Shown in pieces: positions 16,261 to 25,614 of a stretch of 64,000 bases of DNA. A program made the position numbers and the translations under genes. Below the pieces are notes generated by a model. It made no database searches, was not told where the DNA came from, and was given only the letters and a program-made list of their open reading frames with translations. Position 1 is the first letter of the stretch; each line of letters starts with the position of its first letter. This DNA comes from Bacteroidaceae bacterium (GTDB lineage Bacteria; Bacteroidota; Bacteroidia; Bacteroidales; Bacteroidaceae): contig JAFUYM010000013.1 in NCBI GenBank assembly GCA_017470525.1, positions 1 to 64,000 of the forward strand, given 5' to 3'.

Positions 16261-17100
16261 TTATTCTTCTTCATCGGCGATGTCGTCGATGACATCGATG
16301 TCTTCAATTTGAAGATTGTTCTCGTCTGGTTCTTCGTCTTCAATTTCTTCGTCCTCTTCACCGTCGAGTTTCTTCAGTTCTTCATCATCCATATCCTCCT
16401 CTTCTTCTTCTTCTTCAATGTCCATCTCCTCGTCGTAGTCATCCACGTCTTCGTCGCTGATGTGCTTACGGCGTTTCTTGCGCCCATCTTCTTCGTCATC
16501 AATGCTGTAGTCAATGTGTACTTTTTCCACTTTGGGCTTCGCTTTCATGAAGATGCCTTCAATCCATCCGCCACGCTCAATCTCCAGCACGTCATAGCCG
16601 TCTTCCTTTCTGCGTTCGATAATGCCACCAGCCTTACGCATGGTCTTTTCTGGCATGATGGTGCAATCCACGAAGAAGGCTGATTCAATGATGTCCTGAA
16701 TGGCGAGTGGTAAGCCTTTCCATCCTGTGCCCATATTATGGCTGATAAGGTCGAGCACTTCCCATGGCTCCAGATGTTGGATGTTCTCCAATGTCAGGTC
16801 GGTCACTTTCTTGATAGGGTGCTTTCTGATGGCAATGGCATTGTTTCCGTTCTCATCAGGTGTGGAAAACACTTCAAAACCAGTGTTTTCAAGTTGGTTC
16901 ACTTTCTCAGAGTCTTCTCTTTTCAGGAATTGGATGTCGAACACGGTTTTGATGATGTTCATGTAGTGTTTCTCTCCTTCAACATACTCATCGCGCTTTT
17001 TCTTCGCGTCAATGATCATCTGGCTGAGTTCGCTGGGGGAGATTGTCCATACATTGCCCTTGTTCAGGTCGTCGAGCGACAACTTTGTCTTTTGCTTCAT
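16261..17100 (-). CDS. Protein of unknown function with a long acidic tail
   Basis: A 279-residue cytoplasmic protein. Residues 1-190 look folded, with GWKGLPLAIQDII and GYDVLEIERGGWIEGIF as notable stretches; residues 195-205 hold a basic patch (GRKKRRKH) and the last 75 are almost all Asp and Glu, including a run of seven Glu coded by GAA/GAG triplets. The basic patch followed by an acidic tail recalls nucleic-acid-associated or chaperone-like proteins, but I recognise no family. It has its own promoter and lies alone. Confidence 0.75.
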   Translation of the reverse strand: MKQKTKLSLDDLNKGNVWTISPSELSQMIIDAKKKRDEYVEGEKHYMNIIKTVFDIQFLKREDSEKVNQLENTGFEVFSTPDENGNNAIAIRKHPIKKVTDLTLENIQHLEPWEVLDLISHNMGTGWKGLPLAIQDIIESAFFVDCTIMPEKTMRKAGGIIERRKEDGYDVLEIERGGWIEGIFMKAKPKVEKVHIDYSIDDEEDGRKKRRKHISDEDVDDYDEEMDIEEEEEEEDMDDEELKKLDGEEDEEIEDEEPDENNLQIEDIDVIDDIADEEE

Positions 17101-17145
17101 ATATTAAATAATGTGTAAATGGATGCTATGCGTTGAAATTGGGTG

Positions 17146-17153
17146 CAAAGATA
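17146..17153 (-). promoter_or_regulatory. -7 promoter box of the acidic protein gene
   Basis: TATCTTTG on the minus strand, 46 bp before the ATG at 17100. Confidence 0.65.
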
Positions 17154-17290
17154 GTGAAAAAATGAGAATTGAGAAATAAAAATAATTAGGAATTAAAAGT
17201 TGGGGTTCGGATTTGTGAGTTTTTTTCAGAAAAACCTCTTCTAAAGACAAAATATTTGTCATTTATCATGCTTAATTATTAATTATTTCA

Positions 17291-17298
17291 TATCTTTG
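17291..17298 (+). promoter_or_regulatory. -7 promoter box of the TPR lipoprotein
   Basis: TATCTTTG, 30 bp before the ATG at 17328. Its position favours this start over the ATG at 17310, which would leave almost no leader. Confidence 0.6.
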
Positions 17299-17327
17299 CA
17301 TTTTGTAAGATGCATATATTATATAAA

Positions 17328-18314
17328 ATGAAAGACAAAAAACTTATATTTATTGTAATAATAGGTCTTCTGTTGACAGCGGGATTTTTATTTTCCTGCA
17401 ATGGGAAAAATGGCAGGAATCAATTGGACGCATCTTTATTGCAGGATGGTGCGAATGACTCTTTGATTCTGAATGTGCTGAAAACTGACTCTGACCGTGC
17501 TTTTTCTTTGGTGGATAGTTTGGAGGCTTCTGGGGAATTCTCTGCGGACAGAAGCAACTATTATCGTGCACGAATTTATTATATGATGGGCAAGGAAGCG
17601 GATGCTGAGTCTTATTGCGAGAAGGTGATTGAATCAGGGGAAATGATGAATGAGCGTCCTGAACTTTTATACCATTCCTACGACCTTCGTTCCACCATTC
17701 TTATTCATTTGAAAAATGTTGAAAAGGCATTATCCAACGCACAGGATGGCTTTGATATTGTATCAAAGGATCCCTCGGAATTGGGACAGCATTGGAGGGC
17801 TGTTCTGCTTCATTTGATGGGGTATTGTCAGATGGAATTAGGCAGGATTGACGAAGCGGAGAGCTGTTTTAGCCAAGCATATATAGCCTTGAAGCAGATG
17901 GCAGATGCCAATAGAAATTATAAGACGCTATCTACGTGGGCGCGAGTGACAATCAATATCGTGGATGCCTACACCGCAACGGGACAATATGATAAGGCTG
18001 CGGTTTGGATGGCATCGGCAAAGGAAGCCATCCATCAATTCTGTTCATCCCCTGAATGTCCTGAAGATGTGGCAATGTCCTACCGACAAGGTTTGTCGTT
18101 GCACCAGGCTATAGTACTGTTGCACCAAGGCAAACGTGAAGAAGCAGACCTGTTGTATGACCAAGTGGTGGCAGCAGGTTATGCCGACACGAATTTTGGC
18201 TTGTTGGAATGTGCGGATTATCTGGAAAAGGCTGAGCGTTGGGATGATTTGGAGGCTTTGAAGCCAAGGCTTGATTTGTTGAATAAGGAAAGGAGTGACA
18301 AGCAGGAAAACTGA
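17328..18314 (+). CDS. TPR-containing lipoprotein
   Basis: A 328-residue protein with a lipoprotein signal (AGFLFSC, lipidated Cys near 24). The rest consists of about six helical TPR-like repeats (for example YYRARIYYMMGKEADAESY and LHLMGYCQMELGRIDEAES). It resembles the sensor half of Bacteroidetes TPR regulators but has no transmembrane helix or DNA-binding domain after the repeats. Probably a periplasmic or outer-membrane scaffold. The purine gene begins 81 bp downstream. Confidence 0.8.
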   Translation: MKDKKLIFIVIIGLLLTAGFLFSCNGKNGRNQLDASLLQDGANDSLILNVLKTDSDRAFSLVDSLEASGEFSADRSNYYRARIYYMMGKEADAESYCEKVIESGEMMNERPELLYHSYDLRSTILIHLKNVEKALSNAQDGFDIVSKDPSELGQHWRAVLLHLMGYCQMELGRIDEAESCFSQAYIALKQMADANRNYKTLSTWARVTINIVDAYTATGQYDKAAVWMASAKEAIHQFCSSPECPEDVAMSYRQGLSLHQAIVLLHQGKREEADLLYDQVVAAGYADTNFGLLECADYLEKAERWDDLEALKPRLDLLNKERSDKQEN

Positions 18315-18395
18315 TGGTATTCCTCTATATGACTCCGTTTATTGATTATATCAAACATAAAGTAACATCATTTATTTTTTCAATTCACCCCAATA

Positions 18396-19577
18396 ATGAA
18401 AGAATTAGCATTAAAGTATGGCTGCAATCCCAACCAGAAGCCATCGCGTGTGTATATGGAGGAGGGCGAACTTCCTATCGAAGTTTTGAATGGCCGCCCT
18501 GGTTATATCAATTTGCTGGATGCCTTCAATAGTTGGCAACTTGTTAAGGAACTGAAGGCTGCTACGGGCATGCCATCTGCGGCTTCCTTCAAGCATGTTA
18601 GTCCTGCTGGTGCCGCAGTGGGTGCTCCGTTGAGCGACACCTTGAAGAAGATTTATTTTGTCGATGACGTGAAGATTCCGCTCACATCCATTGCCACTGC
18701 ATACGCTCGTGCCCGTGGTGCAGACCGTATGTCTTCCTTTGGTGACTTCATTGCGCTTTCTGACACTTGCGATGAGGCTACAGCAACCCTCATCAAGCGT
18801 GAGGTCAGCGACGGCATCATTGCGCCTGACTATACACCAGAGGCATTGGAGATTCTGAAGGCAAAGCGCAATGGCACTTATTGTGTCATCAAGATGGACC
18901 CTAACTACACGCCGGCTCCGATTGAACGTAAGCAGGTGTTTGGCATCACATTTGAACAGGGACGTAATGAAATCGACCTCACGGGTGACCATCTTTTTGA
19001 GAATATTCCAACAGACAATAAGGACATCCCTGCCGATGCCAAGCGCGACTTGAAGATTGCATTGATTACGTTGAAATATACACAGTCTAATTCTGTATGC
19101 TACGTGAAGGATGGACAGGCTATCGGTATCGGTGCAGGTCAGCAGAGCCGCATTCACTGCACTCGTCTTGCAGGCAATAAGGCTGACATCTGGTGGCTTC
19201 GTCAGTGTCCCAAGGTGTTGGCATTGCCTTTCAAGAGCGACATCCGTCGTGCTGACCGTGACAATACCATTGATGTTTATATTGGCGATGAATATGAAGA
19301 TGTGCTTCGTGAAGGCACTTGGCAGAATTTCTTTACAGAGAAACCAGAACCGCTCACTCCTGAAGAGAAGAAAGCATGGCTTGCCAAGAACACTAATGTG
19401 TGTCTTGGTTCTGATGCCTTCTTCCCCTTTGGCGACAACATTGAGCGTGCCCACAAGAGCGGTGTGCAGTACATTGCGCAGGCTGGTGGCTCTGTTCGCG
19501 ATGACAATGTGATTGAAACCTGCAACAAGTACGGCATTGCTATGGCATTCACAGGCATCCGCCTTTTCCATCATTAA
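18396..19577 (+). CDS. Stand-alone AICAR formyltransferase (PurH C-domain-like)
   Basis: A 393-residue cytoplasmic enzyme made only of the AICAR transformylase domain; the IMP cyclohydrolase (MGS-like) domain of normal PurH is absent. SFKHVSPAGAAVG (near residue 66) carries the Lys-His catalytic pair, RARGADRMSSFGDF and GAGQQSRIHCTRLAG are conserved substrate-binding motifs, and SDAFFPF with GSVRDD closes the domain. It transfers formyl from 10-formyl-THF to AICAR late in purine synthesis. Another gene outside the window would have to supply the cyclohydrolase step. Confidence 0.92.
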   Translation: MKELALKYGCNPNQKPSRVYMEEGELPIEVLNGRPGYINLLDAFNSWQLVKELKAATGMPSAASFKHVSPAGAAVGAPLSDTLKKIYFVDDVKIPLTSIATAYARARGADRMSSFGDFIALSDTCDEATATLIKREVSDGIIAPDYTPEALEILKAKRNGTYCVIKMDPNYTPAPIERKQVFGITFEQGRNEIDLTGDHLFENIPTDNKDIPADAKRDLKIALITLKYTQSNSVCYVKDGQAIGIGAGQQSRIHCTRLAGNKADIWWLRQCPKVLALPFKSDIRRADRDNTIDVYIGDEYEDVLREGTWQNFFTEKPEPLTPEEKKAWLAKNTNVCLGSDAFFPFGDNIERAHKSGVQYIAQAGGSVRDDNVIETCNKYGIAMAFTGIRLFHH

Positions 19578-19583
19578 TATATA

Positions 19584-19793
19584 ATGGCTTCAGACAACGA
19601 AATCCAGTATGCCATCATGAATGGCATCAATTTTGGCAAAGCGAAGGGGGATAAGAAAGAAGACCCTAACAAGGTGAAAACCAAGGCTCGCAAGAAAGGT
19701 TATCAGACAGGGGCACACAAGTCGGGTGCAGCCAAGCATAAGGCGGAGATACGCCAGCGTGTGAAAAGCCGTGCCTCCCAACGCAAAGGATAA
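19584..19793 (+). CDS. Small basic protein of unknown function
   Basis: A 69-residue, Lys/Arg-rich protein (KARKKGYQTGAHKSGAAKHK), between the AICAR formyltransferase (6 bp upstream) and the transglycosylase (2 bp downstream). The tight spacing supports a real gene. Its charge suggests RNA or DNA binding, but I recognise no family. Confidence 0.65.
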   Translation: MASDNEIQYAIMNGINFGKAKGDKKEDPNKVKTKARKKGYQTGAHKSGAAKHKAEIRQRVKSRASQRKG

Positions 19794-19795
19794 TC

Positions 19796-20980
19796 ATGAT
19801 GTGGCGTTGGTGCATCATCTTATGTTTACTGCTCAGCATCATTGCATGTGGCGATTCAAAGTCCGACAATGATGCTGGGCAGTCTCCGTATGTTGCCAAT
19901 GCCCCGAAGAGCAATCCTCACTTTGACTTGCCTGAAATTCAACAGAACGGTGAACTCATTGTCCTCACCCTTTATGGACCTGAAAGTTATTTTGAGTTTC
20001 GGGGAGAGCATTTCGGATTGCAGTTCATGATTGCACGTGAATATGCTAAAAGCATCGGTGCAAGTGTACGTGTGGAAGTTTCTCGTAATCAAGAGGATTT
20101 GGTCGATAAGATAATGAATGGGGAAGGGGATGTCATTGCATGCAACATGGTCAAGGCGGACAGCCTCATGGCATGGTTGGATTATGTGGGCAATGATGAA
20201 ATCACCACCTTCATGGATAGTGTTTCCCGCCAGCGCAAAGACCCTTCTCTTCGTCCCTTGACAAATGCTGCATGGGCGGTGCGTAAAGACTCGCCATTGT
20301 TGTCTGCTTCGTTGTCGCAGTGGATGAAGGAGCATCAGGGTGACTTCTTCGACTATACGACCATCCGCGTGAAGTCAAGTTCTGGGCGTACCTATACCCC
20401 TCGTCGAAAAGTTTCCTCACCCATTCTCAATGCCTCACGTGGGCAGATTTCTCTCTACGACGATATCTTTAAGCGATATGCCACCCAATGTGGTTGGGAT
20501 TGGAGGCTCATTGCAGCGCAAGCCTATCAAGAGTCCACCTTCGACCCGCAGGCTGTTTCCTATATGGGGGCGATGGGTCTGATGCAGTTGATGCCTGCCA
20601 CCGCCCGCGATGTGGGTGTTTCCCAATCGGAAGTGTTTGTTCCCGAAAGCAATGTGCGTGGCGCTGTCAAACTCATTCAAAAACTCAACATTCACTATGC
20701 CGCCATCGCCAGTCATGATGAACGCATCAATTTCATCCTTGCTGCTTATAATGCAGGCTCAGGACATGTGGACGATGCCCGTCTGTTGGCAAAGAAATAT
20801 GGGAAAGACCCGAATGTCTGGCTGGGCAATGTGGATGCTTTTGTGTTGAAAATGAGTCAGGCAGAATATTACAATCAGCCAGAAGTCAAGCATGGCTATT
20901 TCCGTGGTAGCGAAACCTACGACTATGTGAACAGCATCCGTACACGTTGGAACGAATATAAAAAGAAAGTAAAACACTGA
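19796..20980 (+). CDS. mltF: MltF-like membrane-bound lytic murein transglycosylase
   Basis: A 394-residue lipoprotein (signal ending IIAC, Cys18). An N-terminal domain (about 50-190) resembles extracellular solute-binding proteins type 3, as in MltF; the C-terminal SLT domain starts near 220, with catalytic Glu246 in AYQESTFDP, then GAMGLMQLMPATA and AAYNAGSGHV. It cleaves peptidoglycan, leaving 1,6-anhydro ends. It follows the small basic protein with 2 bp between and precedes the antiporter by 16 bp, so it is in an operon. Confidence 0.9.
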   Translation: MMWRWCIILCLLLSIIACGDSKSDNDAGQSPYVANAPKSNPHFDLPEIQQNGELIVLTLYGPESYFEFRGEHFGLQFMIAREYAKSIGASVRVEVSRNQEDLVDKIMNGEGDVIACNMVKADSLMAWLDYVGNDEITTFMDSVSRQRKDPSLRPLTNAAWAVRKDSPLLSASLSQWMKEHQGDFFDYTTIRVKSSSGRTYTPRRKVSSPILNASRGQISLYDDIFKRYATQCGWDWRLIAAQAYQESTFDPQAVSYMGAMGLMQLMPATARDVGVSQSEVFVPESNVRGAVKLIQKLNIHYAAIASHDERINFILAAYNAGSGHVDDARLLAKKYGKDPNVWLGNVDAFVLKMSQAEYYNQPEVKHGYFRGSETYDYVNSIRTRWNEYKKKVKH

Positions 20981-20996
20981 TAAAAACACGTATCCT

Positions 20997-22448
20997 ATGG
21001 CAAATTCTGAAACTCCGAAAGTTCCCCATCCATTCGTTGCCTCCATTCCCATTCTTGTGCTGATTGCTCTTTTGGCGGTCGCCATCCATCTTTTTGGTAG
21101 CGATTCATTGAGTGGAGGTAGCCAAATCGCCCTCATTCTTGGCACTGCTGTTTGTGTCGCCATTTCCATGACTGTCTATCGAGTGCCTTGGAATGCTTTT
21201 GAAACACGTATCACCAAGACGATTGGCAATGTTGCCATCACTTTGCTCATTCTGTTGGCTGTCGGTATGCTCTCAGGTTCATGGATGATTAGTGGGGTGG
21301 TTCCCACATTAATCTATTATGGGGTGCAAATCATGTCTCCTCAGTTCTTCCTTGTCAGTGCCTGTTTCATTTGTGCGCTTGTGTCGTTGCTTTCAGGAAG
21401 TTCGTGGACCACTGTCGCCACTATCGGTGTAGCCCTTCTTGGCATCAGTGAGGCATTGGGCATCAGTACGGCATGGACTGCTGGTGCCATCATTTCAGGT
21501 GCATATTTCGGTGACAAGATGTCGCCTCTCAGCGACACCACCATTCTTGCTTCTTCTGCCACAGGCACCGACCTCTTTGTGCATATCCGCTATATGGTGT
21601 ACACCACAGTGCCGACCTTCATCATCACCCTTATCATCTTTTTTATTGCAGGATTAGGCAATGGGGAAGGCACCGAATTGCAGGTGGTGCAATACACGGA
21701 AGGACTGTCTAACACTTTCAACATCTCCCTTTGGACACTTCTCGTTCCTGTTCTTACGGGGCTTCTCATTTCTCGGCGTGTTCCTTCTGTCATCACCCTT
21801 TTTGCCTCCGCTATCATGGCGGGCATTATGGCACTTATTCTGCAACCTCATATCCTTATGCAGATTGCGGGGCTCGACGACCTATCTACATCTGAGGCTT
21901 TGGCACGTGGACTTGCTATCACCTACTATGGCTCCACCTCTATCGATACGGGCAATTCCTCTCTCAACGACCTCGTTTCTACGGGTGGTATGGCTGGCAT
22001 GCTCAACACCATTTGGCTCATTCTCTCTGCCATGTGCTTCGGTGCAGTCATGGTGGCAAGTGGTATGATTGAGAGCCTCACCCGTGTCATCATCCGTTTT
22101 GCCCGTAGTCGTTTTGGGCTTGTTTCCACAACTACCTGCACTGGACTTTTCCTGAATCTCACTACTGGTGACCAGTTTATCTCTATCGTCCTCACTGCCG
22201 ACATGTACCGCGATGCTTACCGTCAGCAAGGCTATGAGTCGCGTCTTCTCAGTCGAACGACAGAAGATGTTGCCACCGTCACTTCCGTCCTTGTTCCTTG
22301 GAACACTTGTGGTATGACCCAAGCCTCTGTCCTCGGAGTGCCCACCTTAACCTATCTTCCTTATTGTTTCTTCAACATCATCAGTCCTTTGATGACTCTC
22401 TTTGTCGCAGCCATCGGTTGGAAGATTAAAAAGATGTCGGAAAATTGA
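20997..22448 (+). CDS. nhaC: Na+/H+ antiporter, NhaC family
   Basis: A 483-residue inner-membrane protein with about 11-12 hydrophobic helices. GSSWTTVATIGVAL, GAYFGDKMSPLSDTT and YGSTSIDTGN are NhaC-family signatures, and the NTCGMTQASVLGVPTLTYLPYCFFN segment (taken in parts) is a conserved C-terminal stretch. It exchanges Na+ for H+. With a possibly sodium-coupled V-type ATPase further on in the window, it may share in sodium balance. A strong terminator follows. Confidence 0.9.
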   Translation: MANSETPKVPHPFVASIPILVLIALLAVAIHLFGSDSLSGGSQIALILGTAVCVAISMTVYRVPWNAFETRITKTIGNVAITLLILLAVGMLSGSWMISGVVPTLIYYGVQIMSPQFFLVSACFICALVSLLSGSSWTTVATIGVALLGISEALGISTAWTAGAIISGAYFGDKMSPLSDTTILASSATGTDLFVHIRYMVYTTVPTFIITLIIFFIAGLGNGEGTELQVVQYTEGLSNTFNISLWTLLVPVLTGLLISRRVPSVITLFASAIMAGIMALILQPHILMQIAGLDDLSTSEALARGLAITYYGSTSIDTGNSSLNDLVSTGGMAGMLNTIWLILSAMCFGAVMVASGMIESLTRVIIRFARSRFGLVSTTTCTGLFLNLTTGDQFISIVLTADMYRDAYRQQGYESRLLSRTTEDVATVTSVLVPWNTCGMTQASVLGVPTLTYLPYCFFNIISPLMTLFVAAIGWKIKKMSEN

Positions 22449-22588
22449 TAAAGAGAGGGTGCTTCAAAAATAGTTGCATCTGGATTCCTCAACACATGCA
22501 ACGAAAAGTCGTCTGTTTCATCTCCGAAAACTTGATGATACTGTTGCCCAAGAGCCAGATTGTGGAAGATAGTTTACAAGAATACAAT

Positions 22589-22632
22589 AAAAATCGGTGC
22601 ATTGGATGGTTGTGTCCAATGCACCGATTTTA
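22589..22632. terminator. Bidirectional terminator between nhaC and pheS
   Basis: Arms 22591-22606 and 22615-22630 are perfect 16-bp complements (AAATCGGTGCATTGGA and its reverse) around an 8-base loop. A/T-rich flanks on both sides suit two convergent genes. Confidence 0.9.
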
Positions 22633-22656
22633 TGGTTGGGATAATCGTATGTAGGA

Positions 22657-23676
22657 TTAGTTTGCTGCTTCAAATTCTTTCAGGAAGCGGACGTCATTCT
22701 CAGAGAAGAGACGGAGGTCTTTCACCTGGTACTTGAGGTTGGCGATGCGTTCGATGCCCATGCCGAAGGCGTAGCCCTTGTACTTGGTGGAGTCGATGCC
22801 GTTGGCTTCGAGCACATTGGGGTGCACCATGCCGCAACCGAGGATTTCCAGCCAGCCGGAGCCTTTACACATGCCGCATCCTTTGCCTTTGCAGAGGGTG
22901 CAGGAAACATCCATCTCGGCACTGGGTTCGGTGAAGGGGAAGTAAGAGGGGCGGAGACGAATCTGGGTGTCTTCGCCGAACATCTCCTTGGCAAAGAGGA
23001 GGAGGACTTGCTTGAGGTCGGTAAAGGAGACTTGCTCATCCACGTAGAGTCCTTCCACCTGATGGAAGAAGCAGTGGGCACGGGCAGAGATGGCTTCGTT
23101 GCGATACACTCGACCTGGGCAGAGCACTCGGATGGGGGGCTGCTGCTTTTCCATCACACGTGCCTGCACCGAACTGGTGTGGGTGCGAAGGATGATGTCG
23201 GGGTGTGCCTCCACGAAGAAGGTGTCCTGCATGTCGCGGGCAGGGTGGTCTTCGGCAAAGTTCATGGACGAGAACACGTGCCAGTCGTCTTCCACCTCTG
23301 GACCTTCAGCGAGTGAGAAGCCGAGGCGTGAGAAGATGTCGATGATTTCGTTCTTCACGATGGTGAGCGGATGGCGAGTGCCGAGACCGACGGGGTAGGC
23401 GGTGCGGGTGATGTCGAGGTGGTTCACTTCGGTTTCCTGCACGGCGAACGTGTCGCGGAGGGCATTGATTTTGTCCTGTGCCTTGTTCTTGAGTTCGTTG
23501 ATTTTGATACCGATTTCCTTCTTCTGCTCGGCAGGCACGTTGCGGAAATCGTTCATGAGGGCAGGGATGACTCCTTTCTTGCTCAGGTATTTGATGCGAA
23601 GTTGTTCAATCTCTTCAGCGGAGTGTGCTGCGAGACCCTCAACCTCGTTGAGTAAACTTTGAATTTTGTCTAACAT
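22657..23676 (-). CDS. pheS: Phenylalanyl-tRNA synthetase alpha subunit
   Basis: A 339-residue class II synthetase subunit. Motif 2 is in CPGRVYRNEAISARAHCFFHQ; GYAFGMGIERIANLKY is motif 3. Between them SCTLCKGKGCGMCKGSGW is a Cys-rich insert common in Bacteroidetes PheS. The N-terminal helical arm binds tRNA. With PheT, not in this window, it charges tRNA-Phe. It has its own promoter, divergent from that of the DUF4348-like gene. Confidence 0.96.
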   Translation of the reverse strand: MLDKIQSLLNEVEGLAAHSAEEIEQLRIKYLSKKGVIPALMNDFRNVPAEQKKEIGIKINELKNKAQDKINALRDTFAVQETEVNHLDITRTAYPVGLGTRHPLTIVKNEIIDIFSRLGFSLAEGPEVEDDWHVFSSMNFAEDHPARDMQDTFFVEAHPDIILRTHTSSVQARVMEKQQPPIRVLCPGRVYRNEAISARAHCFFHQVEGLYVDEQVSFTDLKQVLLLFAKEMFGEDTQIRLRPSYFPFTEPSAEMDVSCTLCKGKGCGMCKGSGWLEILGCGMVHPNVLEANGIDSTKYKGYAFGMGIERIANLKYQVKDLRLFSENDVRFLKEFEAAN

Positions 23677-23713
23677 ATATATAAATAATGTGTAATGTTT
23701 TTGAAAATCGCTG

Positions 23714-23721
23714 CAAAGGTA
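23714..23721 (-). promoter_or_regulatory. -7 promoter box of pheS
   Basis: TACCTTTG on the minus strand, 38 bp before the ATG; it lies head to head with the plus-strand box at 23745. Confidence 0.65.
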
Positions 23722-23744
23722 GTGAAAAATTCCTAATTATTTCT

Positions 23745-23752
23745 TACCTTTG
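23745..23752 (+). promoter_or_regulatory. -7 promoter box of the DUF4348-like gene
   Basis: TACCTTTG, 21 bp before the ATG at 23773. Confidence 0.65.
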
Positions 23753-23772
23753 CATAGTTTTTTCAGAAATAT

Positions 23773-24615
23773 ATGAAAAAGGGTTTAGTGATAGCACTTG
23801 CTGTTGGTGGTCTTTTCGTTTCTTGTGAGAACAAAAAGATGACCAATGTTTTCGACTCGGAGGATGAGGTGGGGGACGACTCCATCGAAGCGTATGCGGG
23901 CGACACTCTTCATTTGTTTGAGGAAGAGGAGCCGCCCGTGGCTGTAGATGAATTGTTTGATGACTTCTTCTATAACTTTATAGACGATGCGCGTTTTCAG
24001 TCGCAACGTATCGTGTATCCGCTTCCCTGCAAGGACGATGAAGAGGAAGGAAAGTTGACGAAGCAGGACTGGGAGCAATACGACCATTTCAAGAATCAGG
24101 AGTTGCTGTCGGTGATTTATGAGCGTGAAGAGGACTTGGTTTTGGCGAAAGACACGTCGATGCAGAGTGTGAACATTGAATGGATTCAGTTGCAGGATGA
24201 TGATGTGGAGAGATTTCGTTTCCATCGCTTGGATGGCAAGTGGATGCTCACTGAAATAGACAAGAAGAAACGTAAGGACATGCCCAACGGCGAGTTCGTG
24301 GATTTTTATGCACAATTCATTGCCGACAGCACATTCCAACGTGCGGCGTTGGCTGCTCCTCTGAAAGTGATTCTCACCTCTGACGATGGAGAAGAAGAAC
24401 CTGAAGAAGAGCATGTGAATGCGGACGAGTGGTTTGAGATGAGGGAGAACATGCCGTTGCCGAAAGATGTGATTGTGAATGTGGATTACGGGCAAGCAAG
24501 CATCAGTCAGAACCGCAAGATCTTGTTGCTGCAAGGCATTAGCAATGGCATGCAGATAAAGTTCAAGTTCAACAAGGTGGGAAACGACTGGAAACTTGAA
24601 GAAATTGAATATTGA
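23773..24615 (+). CDS. DUF4348-like lipoprotein
   Basis: A 280-residue lipoprotein (signal ending LFVSC). The segment [19 protein letters not shown], the charged FPLP-like [13 protein letters not shown] and the second copy [22 protein letters not shown] suggest two related halves, as I recall for DUF4348 proteins. Function unknown; acidic linkers lie in both halves. Its stop overlaps the murB start (TGATG), so they are coupled, and it may act in envelope assembly. Confidence 0.65.
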   Translation: MKKGLVIALAVGGLFVSCENKKMTNVFDSEDEVGDDSIEAYAGDTLHLFEEEEPPVAVDELFDDFFYNFIDDARFQSQRIVYPLPCKDDEEEGKLTKQDWEQYDHFKNQELLSVIYEREEDLVLAKDTSMQSVNIEWIQLQDDDVERFRFHRLDGKWMLTEIDKKKRKDMPNGEFVDFYAQFIADSTFQRAALAAPLKVILTSDDGEEEPEEEHVNADEWFEMRENMPLPKDVIVNVDYGQASISQNRKILLLQGISNGMQIKFKFNKVGNDWKLEEIEY

Positions 24616-25613
24616 TGAAAGATTATTCCAATTATAGTTTATTGAAGCACAATACGTTTGGCATGGATGTGAAAGCCAAGCGTTATGTGGAATATAACAG
24701 CGAAGAAGAACTCCAGCAGTTGATTCTAACGCTCGAAGGCGATGTGCTTCACATAGGTGGTGGCAGCAATCTGCTCTTCAAGGACGACTATGCAGGTACG
24801 GTTTTGCACAGTGCTATTCTCGGCATCGAACTGACGGACGAGAACGAAGATGAGGTATTGGTGCGTGTTGGTGCAGGTGTGGTGTGGGACGATTTTGTGG
24901 CATGGGCTGTTGCTCGGGGTTATGGCGGCGTGGAAAACCTGTCGCTCATTCCGGGTGAAGTGGGTGCCAGTGCCGTGCAGAACATTGGGGCGTATGGAGC
25001 AGAGGCAAAGGATGTGATTGCGCTGGTGGAGGCTGTGGATTTGCAGAGTGGGGAGAAGCGTTGCTTCGGAGTGGCAGAGTGTGATTATGCCTACCGTCAA
25101 AGCATCTTCAAAAAGGGACTGAGAGGAAAATATGCTATCACTTACGTGACTTATCGTTTGCAAAAACACCCTGTGTTGAAGTTGGAGTATGGCAATATTA
25201 AGGCGATGTTGGCAGATAAGGCGAATGTGACCATCGCAGATGTGCGACAGGCGATTATCGATATTCGCAATGCCAAACTGCCAGACCCGAAGGTGCAGGG
25301 CAATGCAGGTAGTTTCTTTATGAATCCTGTGGTGAGCCATGAGAAGTTCCTCTCTCTTCAGAAAGATTACCCACAGATGCCATTCTATGAAGTGGAAGGT
25401 GGTGTGAAGATTCCTGCTGGTTGGATGATTGAGCAGTGCGGATGGAAAGGCAAGTCGCTTGGTAGGGCAGGGGTGCATGACAAACAGGCATTGGTGCTGG
25501 TGAACCTCGGCGGTGCTACCTCGGAGGAAATCATCACGCTGTGCAACACCATTTGCTGTGATGTGAAAGAGAAATTTGGCATTGACATTCATCCAGAAGT
25601 GAACTTGGTGTAA
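24615..25613 (+). CDS. murB: UDP-N-acetylmuramate dehydrogenase
   Basis: A 332-residue FAD-dependent reductase. IGGGSNLLF binds [23 protein letters not shown] and NAGSFFMNP (with the catalytic Ser) are type I MurB motifs, and HPEVNLV near the end holds the catalytic Glu. It reduces UDP-GlcNAc-enolpyruvate in peptidoglycan synthesis. Start chosen at 24615, where it overlaps the preceding stop. Confidence 0.95.
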   Translation: MKDYSNYSLLKHNTFGMDVKAKRYVEYNSEEELQQLILTLEGDVLHIGGGSNLLFKDDYAGTVLHSAILGIELTDENEDEVLVRVGAGVVWDDFVAWAVARGYGGVENLSLIPGEVGASAVQNIGAYGAEAKDVIALVEAVDLQSGEKRCFGVAECDYAYRQSIFKKGLRGKYAITYVTYRLQKHPVLKLEYGNIKAMLADKANVTIADVRQAIIDIRNAKLPDPKVQGNAGSFFMNPVVSHEKFLSLQKDYPQMPFYEVEGGVKIPAGWMIEQCGWKGKSLGRAGVHDKQALVLVNLGGATSEEIITLCNTICCDVKEKFGIDIHPEVNLV

Positions 25614-25614
25614 T

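Noticed and set aside
22445..22654. A small plus-strand ORF after nhaC
   Set aside because: It overlaps the bidirectional terminator and has no recognisable features.
22657..23676. The Cys-rich insert of PheS as a novelty
   Set aside because: I recall such an insert as common in Bacteroidetes PheS proteins.
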